From Thetidibacter halocola (GTDB lineage Bacteria; Pseudomonadota; Alphaproteobacteria; Rhodobacterales; Rhodobacteraceae), in contig NZ_JAGTUU010000004.1 in assembly GCF_018224955.1 (NCBI RefSeq), forward strand, positions 248,001 to 312,000: DNA of 64,000 nt. The letters are read 5' to 3'. The translations under genes and the position numbers were made by a program. Numbering within the stretch: the stretch's first letter is position 1; every line of letters starts with the position of its first letter. The notes under the pieces are model-generated. The model searched no databases. It saw nothing but the letters and a program-made list of their open reading frames with translations, and was not told the origin of the DNA. Positions 48,435 to 56,979 of this stretch are shown one piece after another.

Positions 48435-50734
48435 GGCCCGCCCTTGCGGTCGAACAGGCTGGAAAAGCGATCCTTCAGCTCGGCCCGCCGGGGCGAGGGC
48501 GCGGTTGTCGGCGCGACGGAGCGCTTTTCCACCCGTTCCTTCAAGGCCTCGGCATAGGCCTGTTCGCGCAGGGTCGATCCGATCACCATATCCTCGTCCA
48601 GCGCCTGCCGCAGACGGTCCAGCTCGGCGCGCTCGGCCTCGGTCAGGGTCTCGATCCGGGCCGCCAGCGCGTTATAGCGCGCCAGCCGCGCGTCGGTTTC
48701 CGGGTCGGTCGATCCCAGCCCGAAGAATTCCGAGGTCAGGATCTGCTCGGCCCGCATCCCCCGGATCGAGGGCAGGTCGGCCACCTGTTCCACCCGGTCG
48801 GTGTCGGCGGCACGCTGCAACACGAACACCTCGCCGTCATACATGCCGCGCAGGCACAGCGGATCATGGGTGGTGACGACGAACTGCACCTGCGGAAAGG
48901 CGCGGCGCAACAGCGTCATGATGCGCATCTTCCAGCGCGGATGCAGGTGGGTCTCGATCTCGTCGATGAAGACCACGGCGGCCGCGTATTCTAGATTGTC
49001 GAAATGGTACAGCAACTCGCGGATGATGTCGCTGACCATGGCGATCACCGACTTGTATCCCACCGACATGTCCTTCATCGCGATGCGCTGGCCGTTCTGG
49101 CGGATGAAGATACTGCCCGGCGTGTCGGGGTCGTCGTCGCGTTCGAAATCGTCGTCGTCCGACAGCATCAGAACCTCGCGCAGGGCGCGGGCGGCGGCAA
49201 AGAACTGCGGCTCGTCGAGGGAGGACAGCCAGTGGATCGGGTTGGCGATCATATCCATGGGATCGAACAACGAGCGCACGCGATGCGCCGGCGCGCGCAG
49301 CCGTCGCGTCCGGCGCGAGGTGAAGTAGCGGCGCGGCCCGTAGCCGAGGACGACCCTCGCGCAGTCCTGTGACCCCGAAAAGGTGGTGTCGCCCGCCTGC
49401 GCGGTCAGCGTCCACGGGTTGTCGGAATCGAGGAAGTCCAGCGTGATGCGCATGTCCGGCGCGGTCGTCGCCCAGTCATGCATGTCGGGCCGGTGGATCA
49501 GCCCGGCGGGCGACAGGTCTTCGCCGGGCAGAAGCGCATCCAGCGCCGCCGCCTCGGACGCGCCGATCACCGCCAGCGCCATCGCCTCCAGCACCGAGGA
49601 CTTGCCCGTGGCGTTCTCACCCAGCAGCAGCATGCAGGGCGACTGGCCGCTGTCGGTCACGCTTGCGGGCAGGTCGAAGGCGATCCCGCGCAACGCCTTG
49701 AAATTGTCGATCTCGACCCGTGTGATCGGTTTGCTGGCGTTCGGCAGGTTGCGAATGTCGGGGATGCGGCTGCGCGGGCGCGCTTTGGGTGGCAGCGTGA
49801 TCTCGTCCATCAGGATGGACAACTTCGGCTCCGGCATGAAATCCACCGACCGGATCAGCGTCATGTCGGTATCACCGACCAGCGCGTTGACAAATTCGGC
49901 GCGCGCCCCGGCATCGAGATCGGCAAAGGCCGACAGGAAGGCCTCCGGCCCGTCCTGCGGCAGGTCGCGGCTGGCGGCATGGGCGAGGATTGCCGCGGTG
50001 GCCGACCCGGCATGGGCGTCCGGCGCGGACAACGCCGCGTCGAACAGCAGCCCATCGGCGGCAGCGGCCCGGTCCGCCGCAAGCGCCCCGGCCAGATCCA
50101 GCACTGCCTTCTGCCGGGCCTTGACCAGATCTTCGCGGTTGAGGTCCAGGACCTCGGTCGTCGCGTGGCCCTGCGGACTGGTCCAGTTCACCCGGCCGTC
50201 TGGCAGGAAATCGAGATGCGCGCGCGGATCGTGAAAGCACGGGTCCAGCAGCAGTTCCTGTTCCACCTCGCGCAGTTCCCCGATGGGCATCACCGGCTGG
50301 CCGCGCTTGCCCTCGACGAAGAACAGGTTGCCCTTGCGCCGGGCGCATTCCGGGCAGACCCACAGAAGGTTGTCCCAGTCGTACATCAGCCAGCAATAGG
50401 CCAGCAGTTCGGTATTCCCGTCCTCGTCCTGCGCCAGCGCGTGCGGACGGTGGCGCCGCACCATCCCGGATGACCCCGGGCCCGAGGACTTGACCATCTC
50501 GGGTTCGATCCCTGCCGGGCTTTCGCAATAGGCGCACAGACCGTTGAACAGGCCCGCCATCTCTTTGCGAAAGCCGGGATCGGCGTCCAGCCAGTCGGGC
50601 CGAGGCACCCGGCGCGTTCCGCCCTTGCTGTAGGTCTGCTCGATGAATGCCAGCACCTGACGACGCTCGTCCTCTGCGCGTTTGTCGAACAGGATTGCGG
50701 GAGGTGACAGCTTGGAGCGGTCGATGAAACGCAT
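48431..50734 (-). CDS. HNH-like domain fused to an AAA/SMC-type ATPase
   Basis: This is a 767-aa two-part protein. Residues about 55-140 form an HNH-like zinc module with C67/C70 (CAYCE) and C127/C130 (CPEC) around WLMYDWDNLLWV; the expected E-H-Y-R-P reads VRRHRP (92-97), so the catalytic His is shifted or lost. Residues about 335-665 form an ABC/RecF-like ATPase: Walker A GENATGKS (372-379), signature-like MSVGYKS (556-562), Walker B VVFIDEIETHLHP (D591, E592) and the switch TTHD (620-623 region). The C-terminus is helical and probably coiled. ATPases of this type (PtuA, RloC, OLD relatives) control a partner nuclease in phage defence. The start is 3 bp after the hydrolase stop, and the stop overlaps the stand-alone HNH gene. 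Confidence 0.85.
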   Translation of the reverse strand: MRFIDRSKLSPPAILFDKRAEDERRQVLAFIEQTYSKGGTRRVPRPDWLDADPGFRKEMAGLFNGLCAYCESPAGIEPEMVKSSGPGSSGMVRRHRPHALAQDEDGNTELLAYCWLMYDWDNLLWVCPECARRKGNLFFVEGKRGQPVMPIGELREVEQELLLDPCFHDPRAHLDFLPDGRVNWTSPQGHATTEVLDLNREDLVKARQKAVLDLAGALAADRAAAADGLLFDAALSAPDAHAGSATAAILAHAASRDLPQDGPEAFLSAFADLDAGARAEFVNALVGDTDMTLIRSVDFMPEPKLSILMDEITLPPKARPRSRIPDIRNLPNASKPITRVEIDNFKALRGIAFDLPASVTDSGQSPCMLLLGENATGKSSVLEAMALAVIGASEAAALDALLPGEDLSPAGLIHRPDMHDWATTAPDMRITLDFLDSDNPWTLTAQAGDTTFSGSQDCARVVLGYGPRRYFTSRRTRRLRAPAHRVRSLFDPMDMIANPIHWLSSLDEPQFFAAARALREVLMLSDDDDFERDDDPDTPGSIFIRQNGQRIAMKDMSVGYKSVIAMVSDIIRELLYHFDNLEYAAAVVFIDEIETHLHPRWKMRIMTLLRRAFPQVQFVVTTHDPLCLRGMYDGEVFVLQRAADTDRVEQVADLPSIRGMRAEQILTSEFFGLGSTDPETDARLARYNALAARIETLTEAERAELDRLRQALDEDMVIGSTLREQAYAEALKERVEKRSVAPTTAPSPRRAELKDRFSSLFDRKGGP

Positions 50735-50737
50735 GAA

Positions 50738-52153
50738 TCAGCCCCGGGGTTGCAGGATCCGCACCGCCTTGCGCAGTTCCGCGATGTGATGCGGAACCGC
50801 TGCGCGCCCGGTCTCGGTGCCCTTGTCCAGCGCCCAGTAATTGTTGTGCGAGAAGAAGCTGCGCCGATGGCCCGGCGCGACCTTGCCCGCAGCGTCCAGC
50901 GCGGGCAGCACCGCGATGTCGCGGATGCCGCGCAGCACACCCGTGTCGGTTTTCAGGCCAAAGACCTCGGCCACCGGGCCGGAAATCAGGTCGCCGGTCA
51001 GGATGGCCTTTTCCGGGGAATAGAGGTTGGTCCAGCGGGTATAGGCGAACAGCGCCGCGTGATGCGGCAGGCGGCGGTCCTGCGGGTCACGGTCGCGCCC
51101 GCCGGCATAGGTGAAATGCGCCAGCTTGGTTGTGCCGTCATATTCCAGCACCGGAGGACACGTCGGCAGCAGCCGCGACTCCTGCCTTGCACGCATGTCC
51201 TCGCGGCTTTCGGCCATAAGGAATTCCGCATGGGCCAGCGGCGCGCCGAGTGTCACGAAATCGGTCACGATCCAGCCCGCGCCCTGCGCCCTTGCCTCGT
51301 CCTGCGCCTTTGCCTGCTGGTCCTGGAAGGCGTCGAGATCCAGCGCGCCACCCGCCGCAGCGGCGCGGATCATTTCTTCCAGCGCGTGCCGCTCGGGCTG
51401 TTGCATCTCGTCGGGATCGCCGTCGTCCAGTTGCGTGTTGTAGCGGGCGAACAGCATGGCGAGGATGTCATAGGCCACGATCGAGCCCAGCGAATGCGCG
51501 ACGACCACGATCCGGTCATACTCGCCAGACTTGATGAGCCGGTCCAGCAGGTCGACTCCGGTCTGCCGGATCTCCTGCCGCCGGGCGACGTTGGGCGGCA
51601 GCGCCTTGACGTAGCGCGCCACGTCGCCGAACCGCTTGATCAGCACGTCCGAGACGAAGGCCGCGACCGCCATCCCGCCCAGCGCCGACAGCCAGGCAAG
51701 CCAGGGCTTGGGCGCCTCGGCCTTGGGCCAGAGCCCCCAGAGCGTCAGGCCCACCACCACCAGCGCGATGATCCACAGCACGACCCAGGCGTGAAACACC
51801 CGGCCCGGCACCCGCGTCGACGGGTTGCGCAGCAGCAGATCCTTGATCCAGGTTTGCACGTGCTCCCAGGTGGTGCCGTGCATCAGGTGCGCCCAGTAGT
51901 ATTCGTAGAAATCGGTGTAGTTGCCCGCCTCGTCCCGTTCCGTCGTGATCCGCCGCAATTCGGTCGAGTTGTTGCGCGGGTCGGGTTTCGCCCACGAGAC
52001 ATTGCCCTTGCGGCGCCCCCCGGTGTTCGGATCAGGCTTGCCCGGGTTCACCAGGGCCGTATCCGTCGTCCAGACCGACCGGACAAAGGAATTCAGCGTC
52101 TGCATGGGGATCTGCTCTCCCATGCCGTGCAGAATGACGACAGCCTGCTTCAC
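50738..52153 (-). CDS. Membrane-anchored alpha/beta serine hydrolase, lipase-like
   Basis: This 471-aa protein begins with a strand and oxyanion motif VVILHGMGEQ (5-14). The nucleophile elbow is AHSLGS (219-224), with S221 the likely catalytic serine after the strand RIVVV. Two predicted helices (about 119-142 and 151-172) put it in the membrane between the cap and the core. The LGAP segment and later histidines (for example HHAALFAY) could complete the triad. The GTG start at 52153 has a well-spaced GGAGG. It is the first gene of a tight operon with the HNH-ATPase fusion (3 bp) and the HNH nuclease. Lipase or esterase activity is inferred; in a defence context it could act as a membrane-damaging effector. 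Confidence 0.8.
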   Translation of the reverse strand: MKQAVVILHGMGEQIPMQTLNSFVRSVWTTDTALVNPGKPDPNTGGRRKGNVSWAKPDPRNNSTELRRITTERDEAGNYTDFYEYYWAHLMHGTTWEHVQTWIKDLLLRNPSTRVPGRVFHAWVVLWIIALVVVGLTLWGLWPKAEAPKPWLAWLSALGGMAVAAFVSDVLIKRFGDVARYVKALPPNVARRQEIRQTGVDLLDRLIKSGEYDRIVVVAHSLGSIVAYDILAMLFARYNTQLDDGDPDEMQQPERHALEEMIRAAAAGGALDLDAFQDQQAKAQDEARAQGAGWIVTDFVTLGAPLAHAEFLMAESREDMRARQESRLLPTCPPVLEYDGTTKLAHFTYAGGRDRDPQDRRLPHHAALFAYTRWTNLYSPEKAILTGDLISGPVAEVFGLKTDTGVLRGIRDIAVLPALDAAGKVAPGHRRSFFSHNNYWALDKGTETGRAAVPHHIAELRKAVRILQPRG

Positions 52154-52591
52154 GGCGGCCTCCGGTAATGACCATCAATCAATACACGCAAGGGTAGCAA
52201 GATGTGGTGGCCGCGCAAGGAAAAACCGAAAAGCCACGCGGTCGGCGCGCCGGAATGACCCGCCTGTCAGAACGCGGAACGATCGCGAAACGCCCGGTTT
52301 CTGGGCATCGGCAGGGATGCGCATTCATTCCGTTGTCGCGCGGTGCACACCGGAACGCCCCCCGCGCGCCGGTCGGCCCGGTCACCGCCCCGCCGAGGCG
52401 TTTGCGCAACGGTGAAAACCTTCCGACCTGCGTGACGGCGCAATGGACAATCCCGCGATGGCGAAGACCGCTCTCCGACGGTAAGACTTGCGAAACCAAT
52501 TCCTGCCGGGCAATACCGGTCCTCGAAACTTCATTGCGTTATCGAACTGGAAAACCATCCGAGATCGCGGCCAAGCGCGGAAATTCATGGG
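52154..52591. other. Intergenic region between divergent operons
   Basis: These 438 bp lie between the hydrolase (minus) and the glycosyltransferase (plus). No open frame here looks coding: the longest minus-strand one (52179-52499) is Arg/Cys-rich and without a ribosome-binding site. The region should hold both promoters. GGAGG for the hydrolase is at its left edge. Confidence 0.6.
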
Positions 52592-53779
52592 ATGACCGTC
52601 ATATCTGAACGTTTTGAGCGAGGCACAGGACGCGATCCGGATCAGCGGACGCCCGTCCGCGATCCCCATGACGGGTCCGACCGCGAAAAGGGTCGCGCCA
52701 GGAGAATTGCCATCCTCGGAACCGTCGGCGTTCCGGGCCGTTATGGCGGTTTCGAGACGCTGGCCGAGAACCTCGTCCATTACCACGCAGCCCTCGGTTC
52801 CGGGGACAACCTGACGGTGTGGTGTTCCTCGAAGGACAACGCCGAGCGCCACACCCGCTTTGCCAGCGCCGACCTGCGCTATGTCGGGCTGAAGGCGAAC
52901 GGCGTGCAGAGCATCCCCTATGACGCGCTCAGCCTGCTGGACGCGGTCCGCACCGGGCATGACCGGCTTGTTCTTCTGGGTGTTTCAGGCGCCATGATGC
53001 TGCCGCTGATCCGCCTGATCAGCCGCGCCCGGATCATCACGAATATCGACGGCATCGAGTGGAAGCGGGCAAAGTGGAACGGCCCGGCCCGCGCCTTCCT
53101 GCGGGCGTCGGAATGGGCGGCGGTGCGGTTCTCGCATAGGGTGATCGCCGACAACGAGGCCATCGCCGACCATGTGCGCGCGACCTATGGCAGCGATTGC
53201 GCGGTCATCGCCTATGGCGGCGATCATGCCGTGGCCCCCGTCGGCACGGGCGGCATCCCCGAGGGCTTGCCCGGCGGCTATTCCCTTTCGCTGTGCCGCA
53301 TCGAGCCGGAAAACAACGTGCACACCATCCTGGAGGCCTTCCGCGGCCTCGACTTGCCGCTTGTCTTCGTCGGCAACTGGGCGAACAGCGCTTATGGCCG
53401 CGAGCTGAAACAGCGTTACGGCACCTGCCCCAACCTGCACCTGCTGGACCCCGTCTACGAGCCCGGTGCGCTGCGCGCGCTGCGGGCCCACGCCTCGGTC
53501 TATGTGCATGGCCATTCCGCCGGGGGCACGAACCCATCCCTGGTCGAGATGATGCATTTCGGCATACCGGTCCTGGCGCATGGTTGCGTCTTCAACCGGC
53601 ACAGCACGGAGGGCAAGGCGCTCTATTTCGACACGTCCGAGGACCTGGCGGCGCAGGTGCGCGGGCTCGGTGCCGCGGATGCCGGTCGGATCGGGGCCGA
53701 CATGCAGGAGATCGCGCGCCGCCGCTACACATGGGACCATATCGGCGAAGCCTATTTCGCCCTTTTCGAAACCGACTGA
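52592..53779 (+). CDS. Family 4-type glycosyltransferase with DUF1972 N-terminus
   Basis: This 395-aa GT-B glycosyltransferase has the N-terminal lobe AILGTVGVPGRYGGFETLAE (about residues 39-58), the DUF1972 hallmark, and DNEAIADHVR. The C-terminal lobe has the nucleotide-sugar segment LCRIEPENNVHTILEAF, FVGNW, and HGHSAGGTNPSLVEMMHFGIPVLA, with the E-x7-E-like Glu of retaining GT4 enzymes. DUF1972 proteins are commonly rhamnosyltransferases, which fits the rfbCBD genes that follow 66 bp downstream. The first 36 residues are Arg/Asp-rich and not conserved-looking, so the true start may lie further in, but no better in-frame ATG was found. The product is likely an exopolysaccharide or O-antigen. 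Confidence 0.85.
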   Translation: MTVISERFERGTGRDPDQRTPVRDPHDGSDREKGRARRIAILGTVGVPGRYGGFETLAENLVHYHAALGSGDNLTVWCSSKDNAERHTRFASADLRYVGLKANGVQSIPYDALSLLDAVRTGHDRLVLLGVSGAMMLPLIRLISRARIITNIDGIEWKRAKWNGPARAFLRASEWAAVRFSHRVIADNEAIADHVRATYGSDCAVIAYGGDHAVAPVGTGGIPEGLPGGYSLSLCRIEPENNVHTILEAFRGLDLPLVFVGNWANSAYGRELKQRYGTCPNLHLLDPVYEPGALRALRAHASVYVHGHSAGGTNPSLVEMMHFGIPVLAHGCVFNRHSTEGKALYFDTSEDLAAQVRGLGAADAGRIGADMQEIARRRYTWDHIGEAYFALFETD

Positions 53780-53845
53780 TCCTGCTGACGGGGGCATCCC
53801 CAAAGCCGCAGTCAAGCAGACCCACGACAACAAGAGGACAATCCG

Positions 53846-54412
53846 ATGCAGATAGAGGACACAGCGCTTTCCGGCGTAAAGATCCTCACGCCGCAACGTT
53901 TCGGCGATCACCGAGGCTTCTTTTCGGAAAGCTGGAACAAGGCCCGCATGGACGCGGCCGGCCTGCATTACGATTTCGTGCAGGACAACCATTCGCTCTC
54001 GGCCACGGTCGGCACGGTGCGCGGGCTGCATTTCCAGTCGCCCCCGCATGCCCAGGCAAAGCTGGTGCGCTGCGGCAAGGGCCAGCTGTTCGACGTCGCG
54101 GTGGACATCCGCAAGGGCTCTCCGACCTATGGCAAGTGGGTTGGCGTCGATCTGTCCTTCGAGAACGGCCGGCAGTTGATGATCCCGGCGGGTTTCCTGC
54201 ATGGTTTCGTCACCCGCGAGCCCGACACCGAGATCATCTACAAGTGCACCGACTATTACGCGCCCGAATGCGATGGCGCGGTGCGGTTCGACGACCCGGA
54301 CATCGGCATAGACTGGGGCCTCGAGGGCGAGGCGCTGCTGTCCGCCAAGGATGACGCGGCCCCTTTCCTCAAGGATTTCGACAGTCCCTTCACCTGGGAG
54401 GGCGCGGCATGA
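53846..54412 (+). CDS. rfbC: dTDP-4-dehydrorhamnose 3,5-epimerase
   Basis: This 188-aa cupin-fold epimerase performs the third step of dTDP-L-rhamnose synthesis. It shows [13 protein letters not shown] near the start, the catalytic base H62 in [19 protein letters not shown] with K72, the [20 protein letters not shown] core and the tyrosine Y138 (KCTDYYAPE). The length is typical for the family. The ATG follows AAGAGGAC. The stop overlaps the rfbB start by 4 bp (ATGA), forming a coupled rfbC-rfbB-rfbD order. The rfbA gene needed for the first step is not in the window. Confidence 0.96.
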   Translation: MQIEDTALSGVKILTPQRFGDHRGFFSESWNKARMDAAGLHYDFVQDNHSLSATVGTVRGLHFQSPPHAQAKLVRCGKGQLFDVAVDIRKGSPTYGKWVGVDLSFENGRQLMIPAGFLHGFVTREPDTEIIYKCTDYYAPECDGAVRFDDPDIGIDWGLEGEALLSAKDDAAPFLKDFDSPFTWEGAA

Positions 54413-55458
54413 GGCTGCTTGTCACCGGCGGTGCCGGGTTCATCGGGTCTGCGGTGGTGCGCCGCGCCATCGCAGACGGCCACCAGGTGGTCAACCTCGA
54501 CGCGCTGACCTATGCCGCCTGTCTCGACAACGTCAAAAGCGTCTCGAACGCGCCGGGATACGCATTCGAGCAGGCCGATATCCGCGACCGCGCGGCGCTG
54601 GACCGGATCCTTGCCACGCATGAGCCCGACGCGGTGATGCACCTGGCCGCCGAAAGCCACGTGGACCGGTCGATCGACGGCCCCGGCGATTTCATCGAGA
54701 CCAACATCACCGGCACCTACAACATGCTGGAGGCCACACGGGCCTACTGGACCGCGCAGGGCCGGCCCGAAGCCTTCCGCTTTCACCACATCTCGACCGA
54801 CGAGGTCTTCGGCTCTCTCCCGCCCGATCCCGAGGTCATGTTCACCGAGGACACGCCCTACGATCCGCGCAGCCCCTATTCGGCGTCGAAGGCGTCGTCC
54901 GATCACCTGGTGCGCGCCTGGCACGAGACCTACGGCCTGCCCGTCGTGCTGACCAATTGCTCCAACAATTACGGGCCGTTCCACTTTCCGGAAAAGCTGA
55001 TCCCGGTGGTGATCCTGAACGCCATCGCGGGCAAGCCGCTGCCGATCTACGGCACCGGTGCCAACATCCGCGACTGGCTCTATGTCGAGGATCACGCCGA
55101 CGCGCTGCTGCTGGTGGTGCAGAAAGGCCAGGTGGGCCGATCCTACAACATCGGCGGCGAGAACGAGCGCACCAATCTCGACCTGGTGCAGACACTCTGC
55201 AGCATCCTCGATCGGCTGCGCCCCAAGGCGCAGGGCAGCTACGCCGACCAGATCACCTTCGTGGCCGACCGCCCGGGGCATGATGCTCGCTATGCCATCG
55301 ACCCCACGCGCATCCGCGAGGAACTGGGCTGGCGGCCCTCGGTGACCGTCGAGGAAGGGCTGGAACGGACCGTGCGCTGGTATCTCGACAACGAGGACTG
55401 GTGGCGCCCGCTCCAGGCGCGGGCCGGCGTGGGCCAACGGCTGGGGGTGAAGGCATGA
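54409..55458 (+). CDS. rfbB: dTDP-glucose 4,6-dehydratase
   Basis: This 349-aa short-chain dehydrogenase/epimerase-fold enzyme makes dTDP-4-keto-6-deoxyglucose. The NAD motif is GGAGFIGSA (7-15). The dehydratase triad is visible: STDEVFG with T130/D131/E132, and Y157-x3-K161 in [32 protein letters not shown] and the C-terminal [12 protein letters not shown] are family signatures. It overlaps rfbC upstream and rfbD downstream, each by 4 bp, so the three are translationally coupled. Confidence 0.97.
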   Translation: MRLLVTGGAGFIGSAVVRRAIADGHQVVNLDALTYAACLDNVKSVSNAPGYAFEQADIRDRAALDRILATHEPDAVMHLAAESHVDRSIDGPGDFIETNITGTYNMLEATRAYWTAQGRPEAFRFHHISTDEVFGSLPPDPEVMFTEDTPYDPRSPYSASKASSDHLVRAWHETYGLPVVLTNCSNNYGPFHFPEKLIPVVILNAIAGKPLPIYGTGANIRDWLYVEDHADALLLVVQKGQVGRSYNIGGENERTNLDLVQTLCSILDRLRPKAQGSYADQITFVADRPGHDARYAIDPTRIREELGWRPSVTVEEGLERTVRWYLDNEDWWRPLQARAGVGQRLGVKA

Positions 55459-56297
55459 CGATCCTTGTCTTCGGCCGCAACGGCCAGGTCGCCACCGAGC
55501 TTCGGGCGCAGGCCGAGGTGACGGCGATTGGCCATGCCGAGGCCGACCTGATGACCGAGGGCGCCGCCGAGGCGGCGATCGCCCGGCACGCCCCCACCGT
55601 GGTCATCAACGCGGCGGCCTGGACCGCCGTCGACAAGGCCGAGGCCGAAGAAGCGGCCGCGATGCGCCTGAATGCGGACGCGCCAGCAGAGATGGCCGCC
55701 GCCTGCGCGGCGCGCGGCATTCCCTTTTGCCACGTCTCGACCGACTACGTCTTTGCCGGCACCGGAGAGACGCCATGGTGCGAGGACGACCCGGTGGCCC
55801 CGCCCAACGCCTATGGCCGCACGAAACTGGCCGGAGAGCGGGCCGTGATCGCAGCAGGCGGCAATGCGGCGATCCTGCGCACCTCCTGGGTGTTCTCGGC
55901 GCATGGCGCGAATTTCGTAAAGACCATGCTGCGTCTGTCGGAAACCCGCGACTCGCTGACGGTGGTGGCCGACCAGGTGGGCGGGCCGACACCCGCCGCC
56001 GACATCGCCGCCACGCTCTTGCGCATGGCACAGGCGATGTGCGACGGCCAGAACGGCGGGCTCTATCACTATGCCGGGGCGCCCATGGTCAGCTGGGCCG
56101 ATTTCGCCCGCGCGATCTTTGCCCGTGCCGGGCGCAACGTGACGGTCGAGGACATTCCGACCGCTGCCTATCCGACCCCGGCTGCACGACCGCTGAACTC
56201 GCGGCTCGATTGCTCCCGGCTGGAGCGCGACTTCGGCATTGCTGCGCCGCACTGGAAGACCGGCCTGGACAAGGTTCTGGCGCAGCTCGGGGGCTAG
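55455..56297 (+). CDS. rfbD: dTDP-4-dehydrorhamnose reductase
   Basis: This 280-aa NAD(P)H enzyme performs the last step to dTDP-L-rhamnose. The dinucleotide motif is FGRNGQVA (6-13). Family markers are [12 protein letters not shown] (52-63), STDYVFAG (95-102) and the catalytic pair Y120/K124 in [11 protein letters not shown], then RTSWVF. I chose ATG 55455, which overlaps the rfbB stop as ATGA; an earlier start at 55401 would add Gly/Arg/Pro-rich residues from the rfbB frame. The gene seems intact. About 170 bp after it lies the edge of an insertion-sequence scar, which may explain why rfbA is not adjacent. Confidence 0.95.
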   Translation: MTILVFGRNGQVATELRAQAEVTAIGHAEADLMTEGAAEAAIARHAPTVVINAAAWTAVDKAEAEEAAAMRLNADAPAEMAAACAARGIPFCHVSTDYVFAGTGETPWCEDDPVAPPNAYGRTKLAGERAVIAAGGNAAILRTSWVFSAHGANFVKTMLRLSETRDSLTVVADQVGGPTPAADIAATLLRMAQAMCDGQNGGLYHYAGAPMVSWADFARAIFARAGRNVTVEDIPTAAYPTPAARPLNSRLDCSRLERDFGIAAPHWKTGLDKVLAQLGG

Positions 56298-56419
56298 TCT
56301 GTCAATCGGGCCCCCTGATCGGCCTCCCACAGGGACCCGGCTGGCGCGACGTGAGCTGGCCTGAGGCCACCGTGCAAACAGCAAAGCTACGTCGCCCGGG
56401 GCCAGCGTTTCAACCGAGC

Positions 56420-56445
56420 GCTGGCGCCGGCCTTGAGGCGCCAGC
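56420..56445 (+). terminator. Hairpin after the rhamnose operon
   Basis: GCTGGCGCC (56420-56428) pairs perfectly with GGCGCCAGC (56437-56445) across an 8-base loop, followed by TGTCGTTTCCGGTTT. It is a plausible rfb operon terminator. The sequence around it (56298-56469) has no gene I can support. Confidence 0.5.
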
Positions 56446-56469
56446 TGTCGTTTCCGGTTTCGGCCATGT

Positions 56470-56892
56470 TGGTCTGCCCCACCCGAGTGGTTGGGTTTGA
56501 AAGTCAATCCATGATGGGCCTGTGGTCCATCGGCAAGGCAGTTTCGGGTGCCGGTGGTCGGTAGCACAAGGCGCTGTGGGGGCGAACGGTGTTGTAGTGG
56601 CGGCGCCATCGTTCGATCAGGATCTGCGCCTCTCTCAACGCATAGAAGATCTCGCCGTCGAGGAGTTCGTCCCGAAGCCTTGCGTTGAAGCTTTTGACGT
56701 AGCCATTTTCCCAAGGTGATCCCGGCTCGATGTACGCGGTCTTGGCACCGACAGACTCTATCCATTCACGGACCTCGAGGGCGATGAGTTCCGGGCCGTA
56801 GCACGTCGGGAAGAAGGGCTCCAGACGCGCCATCTGTGCGTCGCTCAGCCAGAGTTCAGACATGTCACCGCTCGTTTTTCGAACGCTGAATC
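56470..56892 (-). mobile_element. Scar of two insertion sequences (IS3-type joined to IS5-type)
   Basis: On the left, TGGTCTGCCCC near 56470, then GTGGTTGGGTTTGAAAGTC, resembles the right terminal repeat and 3' end of IS3-family elements of the TGACCTGCCCC type. The sequence to about 56803 is the 3' part of an IS3 orfB. From about 56806 to 56892 it resembles the 5' end of an IS5-type transposase gene, including the start codon region and a GATTCAGCGTTC sequence that may be terminal repeat. Both elements are truncated and joined, so neither can transpose. Confidence 0.7.
56504..56863 (-). pseudogene. Chimeric transposase remnant (IS5-type start, IS3 OrfB end)
   Basis: This is a 119-codon open frame made of two unrelated pieces. 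Residues 1-19 (MSELWLSDAQMARLEPFFP) are the N-terminus of IS5-family DDE transposases. From about residue 22 the sequence is the C-terminal integrase-core end of IS3 OrfB: PELIALEVREWIESVGAKTA, EPGSPWENGYVKSFNARLRD with the catalytic Glu region, WRRHYNTVRPHSALCYRPPA. The DD part of the IS3 DDE triad is missing, so it is non-functional. The junction happens to keep the frame. It would be easily misannotated as an intact small IS3 transposase. Confidence 0.85.
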
Positions 56893-56979
56893 ATGCCCTC
56901 CAGCCGAAATCAATGGGTCCTGAACCCAAGCGCAGCGTGGCCTTCACCATTGCCCTTGCGTCGCCTCAGGCCACCCGGC

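Noticed and set aside
52179-52499. 106-codon minus-strand open frame in the intergenic region
   Set aside because: It has no ribosome-binding site, an Arg/Cys/Pro-rich composition and no similarity to a known family.
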